A stretch of 64,000 bases of DNA from Devosia sp. GTDB taxonomy: Bacteria; Pseudomonadota; Alphaproteobacteria; Rhizobiales; Devosiaceae. Both the position numbers and the translations under genes were made by a program. Below, one piece after another: positions 9,551-18,004 of this stretch. The notes under the pieces are model-generated. The model saw only the letters and a list, made by a program, of their open reading frames with translations, was not told the origin of the DNA and did not search any database. Within the stretch, counting starts at the first letter, position 1. Every line of letters begins with the position of its first letter. The stretch spans positions 1 to 64,000 of the forward strand of contig NZ_JAQGJM010000035.1 in the NCBI RefSeq assembly GCF_028290625.1, in the 5' to 3' direction.

Positions 9551-10306
9551 TCAGATCTGCGCTTGGCCGCCATCGACGAACAGCTCGGCGCCATTGACGA
9601 AGCTGGCATCGTCGGAGGCCAAGAATAGAACCGCCTTGGCGATTTCTTCAGGCTGGCCGACGCGGCCGAGCGGGATGGTGCTGGCGAGATAGCCGAGCAG
9701 GCCCTGCTGCTGCGCTTTATCGGGGCCAGCCAGGTCCACAAGGCCCGGGGTCTCGGTCGAGCCGGGGCTGACGACGTTGAAGCGAATGCCACGATCCTTC
9801 ACATCCAGGATCCAGCTGCGCACGATATTGCGCACGGCGGCCTTGGAGGCGCTGTAGATGCTGAAATTAGCGGTGCCCTTCTTGCTCGTGGTCGAGCTGG
9901 TGACGACGACCGAAGCGCCCTGGGACAGCAGCGGCAAAGCCTTCTGCACGGTGAAGACAAGGCCCTTCACATTGCGGTTGAAGGTGTCGTCAAACTGCTC
10001 TTCGGTGATGCCGCCGAGGGGCAGCATGCTGCCGCCGCCGGCATTGGAGAACAGTACGTCGATGCGGCCCTTCTGCGCCTTGACCGTCTCGAAGAGGCGA
10101 TCGAGATCGTCCATCTTGGCGGAGTCGGCCTGGATGCCGGTGACATTCTCGCCGATAGCGGCGACTGCGGCATCAAGCTCGGGCTTGCGGCGGCCGGTGA
10201 TGAAAACATGCGCCCCTTCGGCCGCGAACAGCTTGGCCGTGGCCAGGCCAATGCCGGTGGTGCCGCCGGTGACGACAGCAATCTTACCTTCGAGTTTTTG
10301 AGACAT
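9551..10306 (-). CDS. short-chain dehydrogenase/reductase
   Basis: Classical SDR of 251 residues. It has the NAD(P)-binding TGGTTGIG motif at the N-terminus followed by [11 protein letters not shown] (the Arg pattern suggests NADP preference), [12 protein letters not shown], the catalytic Ser region VVVTSST, YSASKAA with the active-site Tyr and Lys, and a C-terminal [10 protein letters not shown]. Substrate unknown. The LysR gene is divergent 120 bases away, the usual arrangement for a regulator of this gene. Intact and full length. Confidence 0.9.
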   Translation of the reverse strand: MSQKLEGKIAVVTGGTTGIGLATAKLFAAEGAHVFITGRRKPELDAAVAAIGENVTGIQADSAKMDDLDRLFETVKAQKGRIDVLFSNAGGGSMLPLGGITEEQFDDTFNRNVKGLVFTVQKALPLLSQGASVVVTSSTTSKKGTANFSIYSASKAAVRNIVRSWILDVKDRGIRFNVVSPGSTETPGLVDLAGPDKAQQQGLLGYLASTIPLGRVGQPEEIAKAVLFLASDDASFVNGAELFVDGGQAQI

Positions 10307-10425
10307 GAAGCCTACTCCAGTTGGTTGTTACCGACTGAAAGTAGTGACCACGCAGCTTGCATAAAGTGCGATTTCTTGTTTTATTAATCCATGTAGATGC
10401 ATAATACCTTCGGAGGATTTCCTGC

Positions 10426-11331
10426 TTGGATCAACTTCTCGCCATGAGAACGTTCGTGCGCATCGCGGAAACGGGAGCCTTTGCAAAAGCGGCCGACGCG
10501 CTGCAATTGCCACGCTCGACCGCCAGCAAACTGGTTGCCGATCTTGAGGACCACCTCGGTACCAAGTTGATCCAACGCACCACACGCAGCCTGAATGTGA
10601 CGCCCGAGGGCGCTGAATATTATGAGCGAGCGGTGCGCCTGCTTGCCGAGATCGATGAAATGGACGCGGTTGCTTCCAATGCGCGGGCACAGCCCAAGGG
10701 CCGTTTGCGGTTGGACATCGGCTCGTCGCTTGCCAATTCCATTCTTATACCAGCACTGCCAGAATTTAGGGCTCTGTATCCTGAGATCGAGGTGCAGTTG
10801 GGTGTCAGCGATCGACCAGCAGACCTTATCAACGAGGGTGTGGATTGCGCGATACGGGGTGGCGCCCTGGCGGATACATCTTTGATCGCAAGGCGTATCT
10901 GCGAACTGGGCTTCGTGACTTGCGCTGCGCCCGGATACCTTTCCAACTTCGGTGTGCCGGAAAAGCCATCGGATCTTGAGCATGGCCACATCTTGGCGAG
11001 CTATTTTTCTTCGCTTTCCGGAAAGCCATTTCCACTTCTCTTCCGGCAGGGTGAAAAGACGATCGAAATCAATATGCGCTCGATGGCGGCAGTCAATGAC
11101 AGCACCGCTCACCTCAGCAGTTTGATTGCTGGCTTGGGGATTGGCCAAACCTTCCGATACGTGGCCCAGCCCCACCTTGATGACGGTACGCTCGTTCCGG
11201 TGTTGACCGGCTGGTCTCGGCATTCAATGCCGCTCTACGTGATGTATCCGCCGAACCGGCACCTTAACGCCCAGATACGCGTCTTCGTCGACTGGGTGGC
11301 TGTGCTGTTCGCGAAGGTCGCTGACGTATAG
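10426..11331 (+). CDS. LysR-family transcriptional regulator
   Basis: About 301 residues with an N-terminal LysR winged helix (TFVRIAETGAFAKAADALQL, then PRSTASKLVADLEDHLG) and a substrate-binding effector domain of the CrgA/DsdC-like type. The start is TTG at 10426, supported by GGAGG at 10411-10415; the next ATG, at 10444, would leave less room before the helix-turn-helix. Divergent from the SDR gene, so the intergenic region 10307-10425 probably contains its operator. Effector unknown. Confidence 0.88.
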   Translation: MDQLLAMRTFVRIAETGAFAKAADALQLPRSTASKLVADLEDHLGTKLIQRTTRSLNVTPEGAEYYERAVRLLAEIDEMDAVASNARAQPKGRLRLDIGSSLANSILIPALPEFRALYPEIEVQLGVSDRPADLINEGVDCAIRGGALADTSLIARRICELGFVTCAAPGYLSNFGVPEKPSDLEHGHILASYFSSLSGKPFPLLFRQGEKTIEINMRSMAAVNDSTAHLSSLIAGLGIGQTFRYVAQPHLDDGTLVPVLTGWSRHSMPLYVMYPPNRHLNAQIRVFVDWVAVLFAKVADV

Positions 11332-11493
11332 CGTCCATATGGTGCGTTATCTGGTTGGTCTAAGATGATAGGCCGAGTTCTGAATCCGCCATTGCTGATA
11401 GCCTGGGCGGATCCAGAACTCGGCTCGATATCTCCACCGTGCCATAGTAGGCAGGGGTGCATGCAGGCCCTGATCGGGAAAATGCTGAGTAGC

Positions 11494-11814
11494 CTAGTTT
11501 CCCGAGACCAGCTTTAGGCCGATGACGCCGGCCAGGATAAGCACGATGCACAGAATTCGCAGCGGCGATGCAGAGTCGCCCAGCAGCACGATGCCCAGAA
11601 CAGCGGTTCCCGCCGCGCCGATGCCGGTCCAAACAGCGTAGCCGGTGCCCATCGGCAGCGTCCGCATGGCGAGCGACAATAGCACCACGCTCGATAGCCC
11701 GGTGCCGACGGTCAGCAGGCCGGGGACCAATCGCGTAAAACCCTCGGACGACTTCATGGCGAAGGCGAAGCCGATTTCGAGAAGGCCGGCGATGCAGAGA
11801 AAAGCCCATGCCAT
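11494..11814 (-). CDS. gdx: SMR-family exporter, Gdx/SugE type
   Basis: Small multidrug resistance family inner-membrane protein of 106 residues with four membrane helices. MAWAFLCIAGLLEIGFAFAM has the essential Glu in helix 1, and GTGYAVWTGIGAAGTAVLGI is the Gdx/SugE signature, so guanidinium export is the likeliest function by family knowledge. I see no recognisable guanidine riboswitch upstream; the AhpD-like gene lies upstream in the same direction with a 78-base gap and may share its transcript. Confidence 0.85.
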   Translation of the reverse strand: MAWAFLCIAGLLEIGFAFAMKSSEGFTRLVPGLLTVGTGLSSVVLLSLAMRTLPMGTGYAVWTGIGAAGTAVLGIVLLGDSASPLRILCIVLILAGVIGLKLVSGN

Positions 11815-11892
11815 GGCACAGCTCCATTTTGAATGAGGGGTCAGCGGGCGCCGGCGGATGGAGGAAGTTCGCCGAGCGCCCGCCGATGGAGA

Positions 11893-12348
11893 TTAGGCGT
11901 TCGCGGCAGCGGCCGGGGGCACGCGGAAGGCGATGCCGAGGCGGTTGAACACGTTCATCAGACCGATCGCATAGGTCAGGTCGGCGAGTTCCTTGTCGTT
12001 GAACTCGGCGGCGGCGGCCGCATAATCGGCATCGGGAACATGGGATTCGGAAACGCGAGTGACGGCTTCGGCCCAGGCCAGGGCGGCGCGTTCGCGAGCG
12101 GTGAAGACCGCACCGGCGTCGTGCCAGATCGGCACCAGAACCAGTTTGTCGACCGCAAGGCCGCCCTTGGTCAGGTCGCGCGAGTGCATGTCGATGCAAT
12201 AGGCGCAGCCATTGATCAGCGAGACGCGCAGATAGACTAGATCGATCAGGTCTTTCGGCAGGCCGGACTTTTGAACGGCCATATAGACGCCGCCCAGGGC
12301 CTTGAAGCCTTCGGGGGACGCTTTGGCATAGTCGAGGCGAGTGCTCAT
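11893..12348 (-). CDS. AhpD-like carboxymuconolactone decarboxylase family protein
   Basis: 151-residue protein of the CMD/AhpD fold. YLRVSLINGCAYCIDMHSRD contains the redox-active CxxC and the nearby His of peroxidase-type members, so a thiol peroxidase or alkylhydroperoxidase role is plausible. ATG at 12348 starts at MSTRLDYAKASPEG, the family's usual N-terminus, rather than 30 bases upstream. The promoter region holds GGACTAGGCCAT, shared in inverse orientation with the mocR start, suggesting control by the MocR protein encoded just upstream in the same direction. Confidence 0.87.
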   Translation of the reverse strand: MSTRLDYAKASPEGFKALGGVYMAVQKSGLPKDLIDLVYLRVSLINGCAYCIDMHSRDLTKGGLAVDKLVLVPIWHDAGAVFTARERAALAWAEAVTRVSESHVPDADYAAAAAEFNDKELADLTYAIGLMNVFNRLGIAFRVPPAAAANA

Positions 12349-12424
12349 GATGAAATCCTTGTTGGTTGAGGACTGCATCTATCGATTTCTTGGCCTATCA
12401 TAGAAGAACCATGATCTGGCATAT

Positions 12425-12436
12425 GGACTAGGCCAT
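12425..12436 (-). promoter_or_regulatory. candidate MocR operator, AhpD-side copy
   Basis: GGACTAGGCCAT, the exact reverse complement of the 12-mer at 13865-13876. It lies about 75 bases upstream of the AhpD-like ATG and just past the mocR stop. Sharing between two promoters around one regulator gene is the only evidence. Confidence 0.4.
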
Positions 12437-12444
12437 AATGCCTG

Positions 12445-13866
12445 TCACATTAGCCCAGCGATGCGCCTGCCCAGCGTCTCGGCGGTGCGCTGGGAATCGA
12501 CATTGGTAAAATTGACCAACAGCGCCGAAGCCCCCTCTTCCCCCATCATCCAGTCTGACAAGGCCTCGGCGTAAAGGCCCTCGCTACGCATGCGGGCGAC
12601 AACCTCGCGATCGGATTGCCCACCCTGCAGCCGCAAGATCAGGTGCATGCCACCGGGCTGAGAATCGATACGCACGTGCTTGCCGAGCGCGCTGGCGAGG
12701 CCCCCGGCGGTGGCGGCGCGGCGTTCGGCGTATAGCTTGCGCATGCGCTGGATATGCCGGGCGAAATGGCCCTCAGTGATGAAGGCCGTGACGATCGCCT
12801 GGGTCAGTTCGGGACTGCCTCCGGTAGACACCTGGCTGACCGCCCCGAAGCGCTCGACCTGCGGCTGCGGCACCACCAGATAGGCCAGGCGAACGCTGGG
12901 CAACAGCACCTTGCTGAAGGTGCCCGCATAGAGCACACGCCCTTCGCGATCCAGACTCTTCAGCGCCGGCAGAGGCCGACTGACGTAGCGGTATTCACCA
13001 TCGTAGTCGTCTTCGATGATCCAGGCTTGGTTGCGCGTCGCCCAATCCAGCAACGCCAGCCGCCGCGGCAGGGACAGCGACACACAGAGCGGACTTTGAT
13101 GGGCGGGCGTCACCACCGCGGCACGGGCCTTGGGCGCTAGTCGGATGGCCTCGCCAACCATCATCCCATCGCCATCGACCGGCACCGGGACGGCGCCGAT
13201 GTTCATTAATTCCAACAGGTCGCGGGTCGGCGGATAGCCGGGATTTTCCAGCCAGACCCTGTCGCCGTCCTTGAGCAGCGCATGGGCGATCAGTTCGAAA
13301 GTGTGTCGATAACCGGAGGTGACGAAAATTTGTGATGGAGAGCAGTTGATGCCGCGCGATACCTGCAGATAGGCGGCGATCTGAGCGCGCAATTCGGGCA
13401 AGCCATAGACAGGCGGATGCACCATATCGGCCGGCTGCATGGCCCGCACTGCGCGGGCGCCGAGCCGAGCCCAGATCTTGCGCGGAAACGCATCGAGGGC
13501 CGGCAAGCCCATCTGAAATGGCAGGATGGTGTCGGGCCGAAAACTCATCGCCGGATTGCCACTATTGGGCGGCCGCAGTGAACTGGCAACGGCGGTTCCC
13601 GGCTTGAGGTCGGGAGTCACCACGGTACCAGCTTGACCGCGCGCCTGGATGTATCCCTCCGCCGCCAGCAGCGAATAGGCCGTTTCGATCGTGCCGCGGG
13701 CTAGGCCCAGTTCCTTCGTGAGCGCTCTTGCTGATGGAATGCGATCCCCCGGCTTCAGAACCCCGCTAGCGATAGCGCCGCGAAATCGATCGTAGATCTG
13801 CCGATAGAACGGATCGGCCGCTTGGGGGTCCAACGGTGAGATCGTAGGAGGTTTGGCTGTGGTCAT
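12445..13866 (-). CDS. MocR/PdxR-type regulator (GntR HTH plus aminotransferase-like domain)
   Basis: 473 residues in two parts. The N-terminal GntR winged helix is DRFRGAIASGVLKPGDRIPS, then RALTKELGLARGTIETAYSL. A fold-type I aminotransferase-like domain follows, with FVTSGYRHTFELIAHALLKD, IIEDDYDGEYRY and the PLP-lysine segment YAGTFSKVLLPSVRLAY (Lys in FSK). PLP binding is therefore likely. It is flanked by the AhpD-like gene downstream and the azoreductase gene divergent from it; a 12-base motif occurs at both promoters. Confidence 0.9.
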   Translation of the reverse strand: MTTAKPPTISPLDPQAADPFYRQIYDRFRGAIASGVLKPGDRIPSARALTKELGLARGTIETAYSLLAAEGYIQARGQAGTVVTPDLKPGTAVASSLRPPNSGNPAMSFRPDTILPFQMGLPALDAFPRKIWARLGARAVRAMQPADMVHPPVYGLPELRAQIAAYLQVSRGINCSPSQIFVTSGYRHTFELIAHALLKDGDRVWLENPGYPPTRDLLELMNIGAVPVPVDGDGMMVGEAIRLAPKARAAVVTPAHQSPLCVSLSLPRRLALLDWATRNQAWIIEDDYDGEYRYVSRPLPALKSLDREGRVLYAGTFSKVLLPSVRLAYLVVPQPQVERFGAVSQVSTGGSPELTQAIVTAFITEGHFARHIQRMRKLYAERRAATAGGLASALGKHVRIDSQPGGMHLILRLQGGQSDREVVARMRSEGLYAEALSDWMMGEEGASALLVNFTNVDSQRTAETLGRRIAGLM

Positions 13867-13876
13867 GGCCTAGTCC
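13865..13876 (+). promoter_or_regulatory. candidate MocR operator, overlapping the mocR start
   Basis: ATGGCCTAGTCC overlaps the mocR start codon and lies in the 114-base divergent mocR/azoR region; related CATGGAC and CATGACC words follow at 13889-13913. Matches 12425-12436 in the opposite orientation. Inference only. Confidence 0.4.
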
Positions 13877-13980
13877 TGTTTTTGGTTCATGGACCTTTGA
13901 TATGGGGCATGACCTCTATTAGTCATAGCCCATCGCGGCGTCCAGGGTTTTGGCGTCGACCAAATCTTGGAGACGGACCT

Positions 13981-14595
13981 ATGAAGACAATCCTGCATGT
14001 CAGTTGCAGCCCGCGCGGGCAGGACGCCGAGAGCTACCGCCTGTCGCAGAAGATCATCGGCTCTCTGCTCCAGCAAGAGCCCACGGCAGTCTTGGTCGAT
14101 CGCGTGATCGGCGACGGCAGCATCCCCGCGGTCGATGCCGACTACGCCCTCTCGCAGGGCTCTGCCGCCGACGTCTCTGACCAGGGCTCGATGATCCTCT
14201 CCGAACAGCTCATCCGGGAGCTGGAAAGTGCAGACGTTGTGCTCATCAGCACGCCCATGCACAACTACACGGTGCCCTCGACGCTGAAGGCCTGGATCGA
14301 CCATGTCGTTCGTGCCCGCCGGACGTTCAACGTGACCGCTGCCGGCAAGGTGCCCCTGTTGCGGGACCGTCCCGTCTTCATCGCCATCGCCGCCGGCGGC
14401 CGATTCTCCGGCGAGCGCGCCCGTCAGCCCGATTTCCTAACGCCATATCTCCAGGCAATCCTCAACATGATCGGCCTCTACGACCTGACGTTTTTCTCCG
14501 TCCAGGGAACCGGCTCGAACCCGGACGCCATCGTCAAGACGCGTGCGCGGACCCACCAGGCCTTGGAAGACCATTTCGCCTCGGTCCGTCTCTAG
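13981..14595 (+). CDS. azoR: FMN-dependent NADH:quinone oxidoreductase/azoreductase
   Basis: Flavodoxin-fold reductase of 204 residues that reduces quinones and azo compounds by two-electron transfer. The N-terminus MKTILHVSCSPRGQDAESY is the FMN phosphate-binding loop, and TPMHNYTVPSTLKAWIDHVV with RARRTF is the AzoR signature. ATG at 13981 is chosen because it begins the beta-strand; upstream in-frame ATGs would add unrelated sequence across the divergent promoter. It ends 4 bases into the convergent MFS gene. Probably regulated by the divergent MocR gene. Confidence 0.9.
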   Translation: MKTILHVSCSPRGQDAESYRLSQKIIGSLLQQEPTAVLVDRVIGDGSIPAVDADYALSQGSAADVSDQGSMILSEQLIRELESADVVLISTPMHNYTVPSTLKAWIDHVVRARRTFNVTAAGKVPLLRDRPVFIAIAAGGRFSGERARQPDFLTPYLQAILNMIGLYDLTFFSVQGTGSNPDAIVKTRARTHQALEDHFASVRL

Positions 14596-15824
14596 CCGGG
14601 TGGGGTCTCTTGCCGCGCCAAGCTCCGTCTGAACGCGAGATAGCTGTCGGGTGAATAGCGCAGGGCCAGCACGATCAATCCGATAATGCCGATCGCCATC
14701 AGCAACCAAGCCTGCGCGAGATCCGCGAACGCATCCCGCAGGGCCCCGGCGATTAGGGGAACAAAGCTGGCGAGAATGTACCCGCCGCCCTGCACGAATG
14801 CGGTAAAGTCGCCGGCTGCCGTCGGCTCATTCACATGGTCCACTGCCACGATGATCGATAGCGGAAACAGAATGCCGATTCCAGTGCCAAGCAAGATGAT
14901 GGCCGGAACAGCCAGCGAGACGGGGGTCGTCAAGAGGCACGCCAACCCTGCGAGCACCAGTACCAGACAGGTCACCAGCGGACCCCGGCGATCTGGGAAA
15001 TGACGGATGAATGCTGCTAGCGCTAGTGCGGTCAACGCCTCGATGAAGGTTAGCCCAGCCAACAGATAACCGGCCGTCTCGGAGGACTGTCCTAAGGCGA
15101 CGTAAAACGGCGGTAGCCAGGCCATCACCAGCATGAAGGCGCCCGTGCCGATACCGAAAAATACCAGCAGTGACCAACTGCGCGGGCTGCTCCAGAACGT
15201 GATCGTCTTTGTTGCGACAGTTCCCTGGCTGGCCCGCGCCCGTTTGTCCCCAGCCGCGGGGCGGCTGGCGACCAACCAAATCACCGAGGCGACTAGCGCC
15301 GGACCGGTCCAGGACGCCAACGCCACTGCCCACCCAAACCGATCAGCGAGCCCCGCCGCGCTTGCGGCCGCCAGGGCCGCGCCGGAGACTATGCCTGTTG
15401 AGTAAAGGCCGATGGCTCCGCCGGTATTGCCGGGGAAGTTTCGCTTGATGAACCCGGGAGCCAGCGCCTGCACAATCGCGATCCCAATGCCCGCGGCCGC
15501 GGCTGTAACAAGCAGCCCCAGGCTGTCATTCAGCCAGAATCTGGCCGCACAGGAGACAGCGATGGCCAGCGTTCCCAGCCCGATGCCCCGTTTTTCGCCC
15601 AGCGCCCGGCGCAGTGGTCGCACCGACATCGCCCCTACACCCATCAGGAACACGGGCAGCATGGTGACGAACCCGATTCCAGTCGATCCCATATGGGTGG
15701 CGTCCAAGTTCAGTTCCGTGAGGGGTCCCATGGCAGCGATGGCCGGGCGAAGATTAAGCGACACCGCCAGAAGGGCGATTACTAGCAAGGTACTCTGTGG
15801 CTTGTTTAGGCCGGTCATATTCAT
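14592..15824 (-). CDS. MFS transporter, CynX/NimT-like
   Basis: About 410 residues with roughly twelve hydrophobic helices. The first is LLVIALLAVSLNLRPAIAAM, the LNLRP pattern being typical of CynX/NimT transporters; TGIGFVTMLPVFLMGVGAM and RPLRRALGEKRGIGLG (the helix 2-3 loop motif) follow. The family includes cyanate and 2-nitroimidazole transporters; the substrate here is unknown. ATG at 15824 (MNMTGLNKPQST) is preferred to one 45 bases upstream. Convergent with azoR, overlapping by 4 bases. Confidence 0.85.
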   Translation of the reverse strand: MNMTGLNKPQSTLLVIALLAVSLNLRPAIAAMGPLTELNLDATHMGSTGIGFVTMLPVFLMGVGAMSVRPLRRALGEKRGIGLGTLAIAVSCAARFWLNDSLGLLVTAAAAGIGIAIVQALAPGFIKRNFPGNTGGAIGLYSTGIVSGAALAAASAAGLADRFGWAVALASWTGPALVASVIWLVASRPAAGDKRARASQGTVATKTITFWSSPRSWSLLVFFGIGTGAFMLVMAWLPPFYVALGQSSETAGYLLAGLTFIEALTALALAAFIRHFPDRRGPLVTCLVLVLAGLACLLTTPVSLAVPAIILLGTGIGILFPLSIIVAVDHVNEPTAAGDFTAFVQGGGYILASFVPLIAGALRDAFADLAQAWLLMAIGIIGLIVLALRYSPDSYLAFRRSLARQETPPG

Positions 15825-16034
15825 TGCCCCAGATGCTGTCACACCCGCCCTGCGCGCTGCTGAGCGCACCGGCGACGATCCACCATGCGGGTTGCGAGAC
15901 TGTCGAACCTGCGGCCGCTTGGCCTAGTTTGATAGGTCCATGATCACGCTTCTTCTTTAGGCCAAGACTTATCGGTAATATTGTACCCGCCCGGTCTACG
16001 GCCGGTCCCGACAGCTGGTAGCGAAAATCTGGGC

Positions 16035-16270
16035 TCATTCCAGCTCCGGCACATCGCCATTCTGAAGCAGCACAAGGGGATCACCGAACACCCCGTTTGA
16101 CCAGGTCTGCGGTCTTCGGTCCCAGTTGATGTCGACCCCTGGCGACAGGCCATTTCCCTGGCCGTCTGGATGGCGCTGGCCTCGTCCCAGAACGGCCGCA
16201 AGGCTATCCGACCAATGCCGGGAAACCAGATTGAACGGCTGCTTTTAGGAAATAGCGGCGCGACCACCAA
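16035..16270 (-). pseudogene. frameshifted gene remnant, unknown family
   Basis: On the minus strand FWDEASAIQTAREMACRQ is followed, one base out of frame, by GVDINWDRRPQTWSNGVFGD and LVLLQNGDVPELE with a stop at 16035-16037. The break is near 16135-16143. The two halves read as one degraded coding sequence; I do not recognise the family. It sits at the right edge of unit A, mirroring the truncated gene at the left edge. Confidence 0.4.
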
Positions 16271-16275
16271 TGGCC

Positions 16276-16376
16276 GGAATGGGGTCGGTTTCTGCCGTTC
16301 ACCTGATGGATTGATATTCCAATCCTTGCAGCCTTCCGGACGGACCGCCGTGCAGCATGTTGTGTGTACAAATGTC
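16276..16376 (+). repeat. 101-base unit-end repeat with att core, copy 1
   Basis: Contains, in order, GAATGGGGTCGGTT, the small palindrome GGATTGATATTCCAATCC (16308-16325), TTCCGGACGGACC, the core AGCATGTTGTG (16354-16364) and ACAAATGTC. Aligned by eye without gaps to 17904-18004, 77 of 101 positions agree. It marks the junction of units A and B. Confidence 0.85.
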
Positions 16377-16870
16377 TAGCGCAACAAGTGCCAGAAATGG
16401 GGTAGAGGCTGTGTGAAGATGGTCAGCAGTGTTGGGCCGCTTTGCGCCAATGGCGGGCATAGGAGTACAACGATGTAGGACTGTCATCGACGTCGAACCC
16501 CTGAATTTCGATCGCGCCTCCACCTCGTCGCTTTGGCGCTGATGGCAAGGCGGCCTTCCTCGCAATGTTGTCGGCGGGGTCTTGTCGATAAATTCTGCCA
16601 GACGCGCTCTTAGTTCTTGCGTTGAGGGGCGGCCGTTAGGGTGTTTCATGGGTGGTGGGAGCCCTCGCTTGGCCAGACAATCATGCCCCGCGAACAAAGT
16701 AACCAGCCACGACCGGGCGATATGCTTGTGGCCATTCATTTATTCCGAAAGTCAGCGAGCAGATATTACTCGATAGACCGCCCCTCATCGCCCTGCTCCG
16801 GCGGGTTTTGTTGCGCTGTGATGTAAATGGTGCTTCATTTGTCGGGTGAAGGACACAGGAGGAGTGAAGG
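16377..16870. other. no supported gene; left part of unit B
   Basis: About 490 bases. It opens with AGAAATGGGGTAGAG, resembling the sequence after the left core at 9165. A minus-strand frame (16739 to 16299) passes through a passage resembling real protein (PSTQELRARLAEFIDK) but runs on into the att repeat and has no convincing ribosome-binding site; it may be a remnant. The strong GGAGGAGTGAAGG before 16871 belongs to the cupin gene. Confidence 0.4.
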
Positions 16871-17275
16871 ATGAAGCAGGATCTATCGTGCGACTTAACC
16901 GAAGGCGAAATAATTGATCCAACAACAATCAGGGAATTGATCAGTAGTACAACGTACTTGGCGCCGAATTTGGAAAAGAAGACATCTCATCGCGGATCGA
17001 CCGAAAAGATAAAGAAATCGTACATTCCAATTGATTTTACTATTTGGGATCAATGCCTTGTTACGTCGGTTGAAAAACAAACGCACATTCAATCTCACTC
17101 CCATGACGAACCGTTGTTTAGATATGTGCTCGAGGGTTCATTTCGCATCAATGGAATTTTACACAAGGCTGGTGACTGGGTACTTCTACCACAGAATTTC
17201 GTCTACGAGATTGACACGGAAGACGGGTACAAGACCATATCTCACTATTACACCATCTGTGTCGTCGAGCACTAG
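16871..17275 (+). CDS. cupin-domain protein
   Basis: 134 residues. The C-terminal half is a small beta-barrel cupin: HIQSHSHDEPLFRYVLEGSF (metal-ligand pattern HxH with Glu) followed by NGILHKAGDWVLLPQNFVYE. The N-terminal 60 residues are polar with a Lys-rich stretch. AGGAGGAG lies just upstream, a strong ribosome-binding site. It is the first gene of unit B, 74 bases before an unknown gene in the same direction. The ligand or reaction is unknown. Confidence 0.7.
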   Translation: MKQDLSCDLTEGEIIDPTTIRELISSTTYLAPNLEKKTSHRGSTEKIKKSYIPIDFTIWDQCLVTSVEKQTHIQSHSHDEPLFRYVLEGSFRINGILHKAGDWVLLPQNFVYEIDTEDGYKTISHYYTICVVEH

Positions 17276-17349
17276 CTGCGCCATCACTGAAAGTCGACAT
17301 GGACCAAGGTTGTTCTGAACGATCTCTTATTAATAACAGGAGAAGTGAA

Positions 17350-17814
17350 ATGGACGGTAATACAGAATCGATGATTGCAAATACTGATGTACTAAACGTT
17401 CTTGGCGACAATGTCCCGTCGCTGAGCGATTTCGTTTTGGATCGTGTGCGTCAAGGGAGGTCTACCCGGACGCAAGTGTTGGACGGGTCCAAACTCCCGC
17501 AACACGACGAAAAGGTGCCGTATGCCCTAACCCACGTGATCATGAACTTTGACAATGAAGACGATCTGATCAAGTGCATCAGAATGCTCCAGTGGTCAGA
17601 CGCGAGAATGAGGGCCGCTCCCGATCCAAAGATAATGTGGGCCTGGAGGGAAGGCTTTCGTGATGGTAGCCAAGTCGAGTTCGCGGTGGCGTGGTACTCC
17701 GAGGAATTCTTCCAAGCCCGTAAAGACGCGTTCCTAGATAGAAGTCATTCGGGCTATTATTCACAGTTTGGGTTGGAACCGAAGGATATCAAAATAAGGC
17801 ATGAAATTCTCTGA
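17350..17814 (+). CDS. protein of unknown function in unit B
   Basis: 154 residues, acidic, no signal peptide or membrane helix, no motif I recognise. The middle reads as a compact soluble domain (ALTHVIMNFDNEDDLIKCIR, then GSQVEFAVAWYSEEFFQARK). ATG at 17350 is supported by ACAGGAG ten bases upstream; an in-frame ATG at 17299 has no such site. Probably co-transcribed with the cupin gene. As the two are the whole cargo of a small unit, they may work together. Confidence 0.6.
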   Translation: MDGNTESMIANTDVLNVLGDNVPSLSDFVLDRVRQGRSTRTQVLDGSKLPQHDEKVPYALTHVIMNFDNEDDLIKCIRMLQWSDARMRAAPDPKIMWAWREGFRDGSQVEFAVAWYSEEFFQARKDAFLDRSHSGYYSQFGLEPKDIKIRHEIL

Positions 17815-17903
17815 CACGTTGCTTAGGTGCAACTTTCTGCGACCCGTCTTATGCGAAAGGGGAATACGGATCAACCGGCCCGACACGCGATGCGCTAACG
17901 GCT

Positions 17904-18004
17904 GAAATGGGGTCGGTTGCTGCTGCTCCTGCGATGGATAGATATTGGAATCCTTGTCGCGTTCCGGACGGCCCATGCGCGAACATGTTGTGTGCACAAA
18001 TGTC
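17904..18004 (+). repeat. 101-base unit-end repeat with att core, copy 2
   Basis: GAAATGGGGTCGGTT, GGATAGATATTGGAATCC (17936-17953), TTCCGGACGGCCC, core AACATGTTGTG (17982-17992, one mismatch to the other cores) and ACAAATGTC. Marks the junction between unit B and the last unit. Confidence 0.85.

Larger units (their letters stand above)
9176..16364. mobile_element. island unit A: redox, efflux and regulator genes, no recombinase
   Basis: A 7.2-kb segment bounded by att cores at 9165 and 16354. It carries an SDR dehydrogenase, a LysR regulator, a Gdx/SugE exporter, an AhpD-like protein, a MocR regulator, an azoreductase and an MFS transporter, with gene remnants at both ends. There is no integrase, transposase or mobilization gene. 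The theme is electrophile or aromatic-compound stress, inferred from the gene families. Confidence 0.75.
16365..17992. mobile_element. island unit B: two-gene mini-unit, no recombinase
   Basis: A 1.6-kb segment between att cores at 16354 and 17982 carrying a cupin protein gene and an unknown gene. Both genes look more AT-rich than the rest of the window. There is no gene for its own mobility, so it presumably arrived through a recombinase acting in trans or lost its own. Confidence 0.7.

Noticed and set aside
11815..11892. A guanidine riboswitch before the Gdx/SugE gene
   Set aside because: The 78-base gap to the upstream gene shows no recognisable conserved guanidine aptamer sequence.
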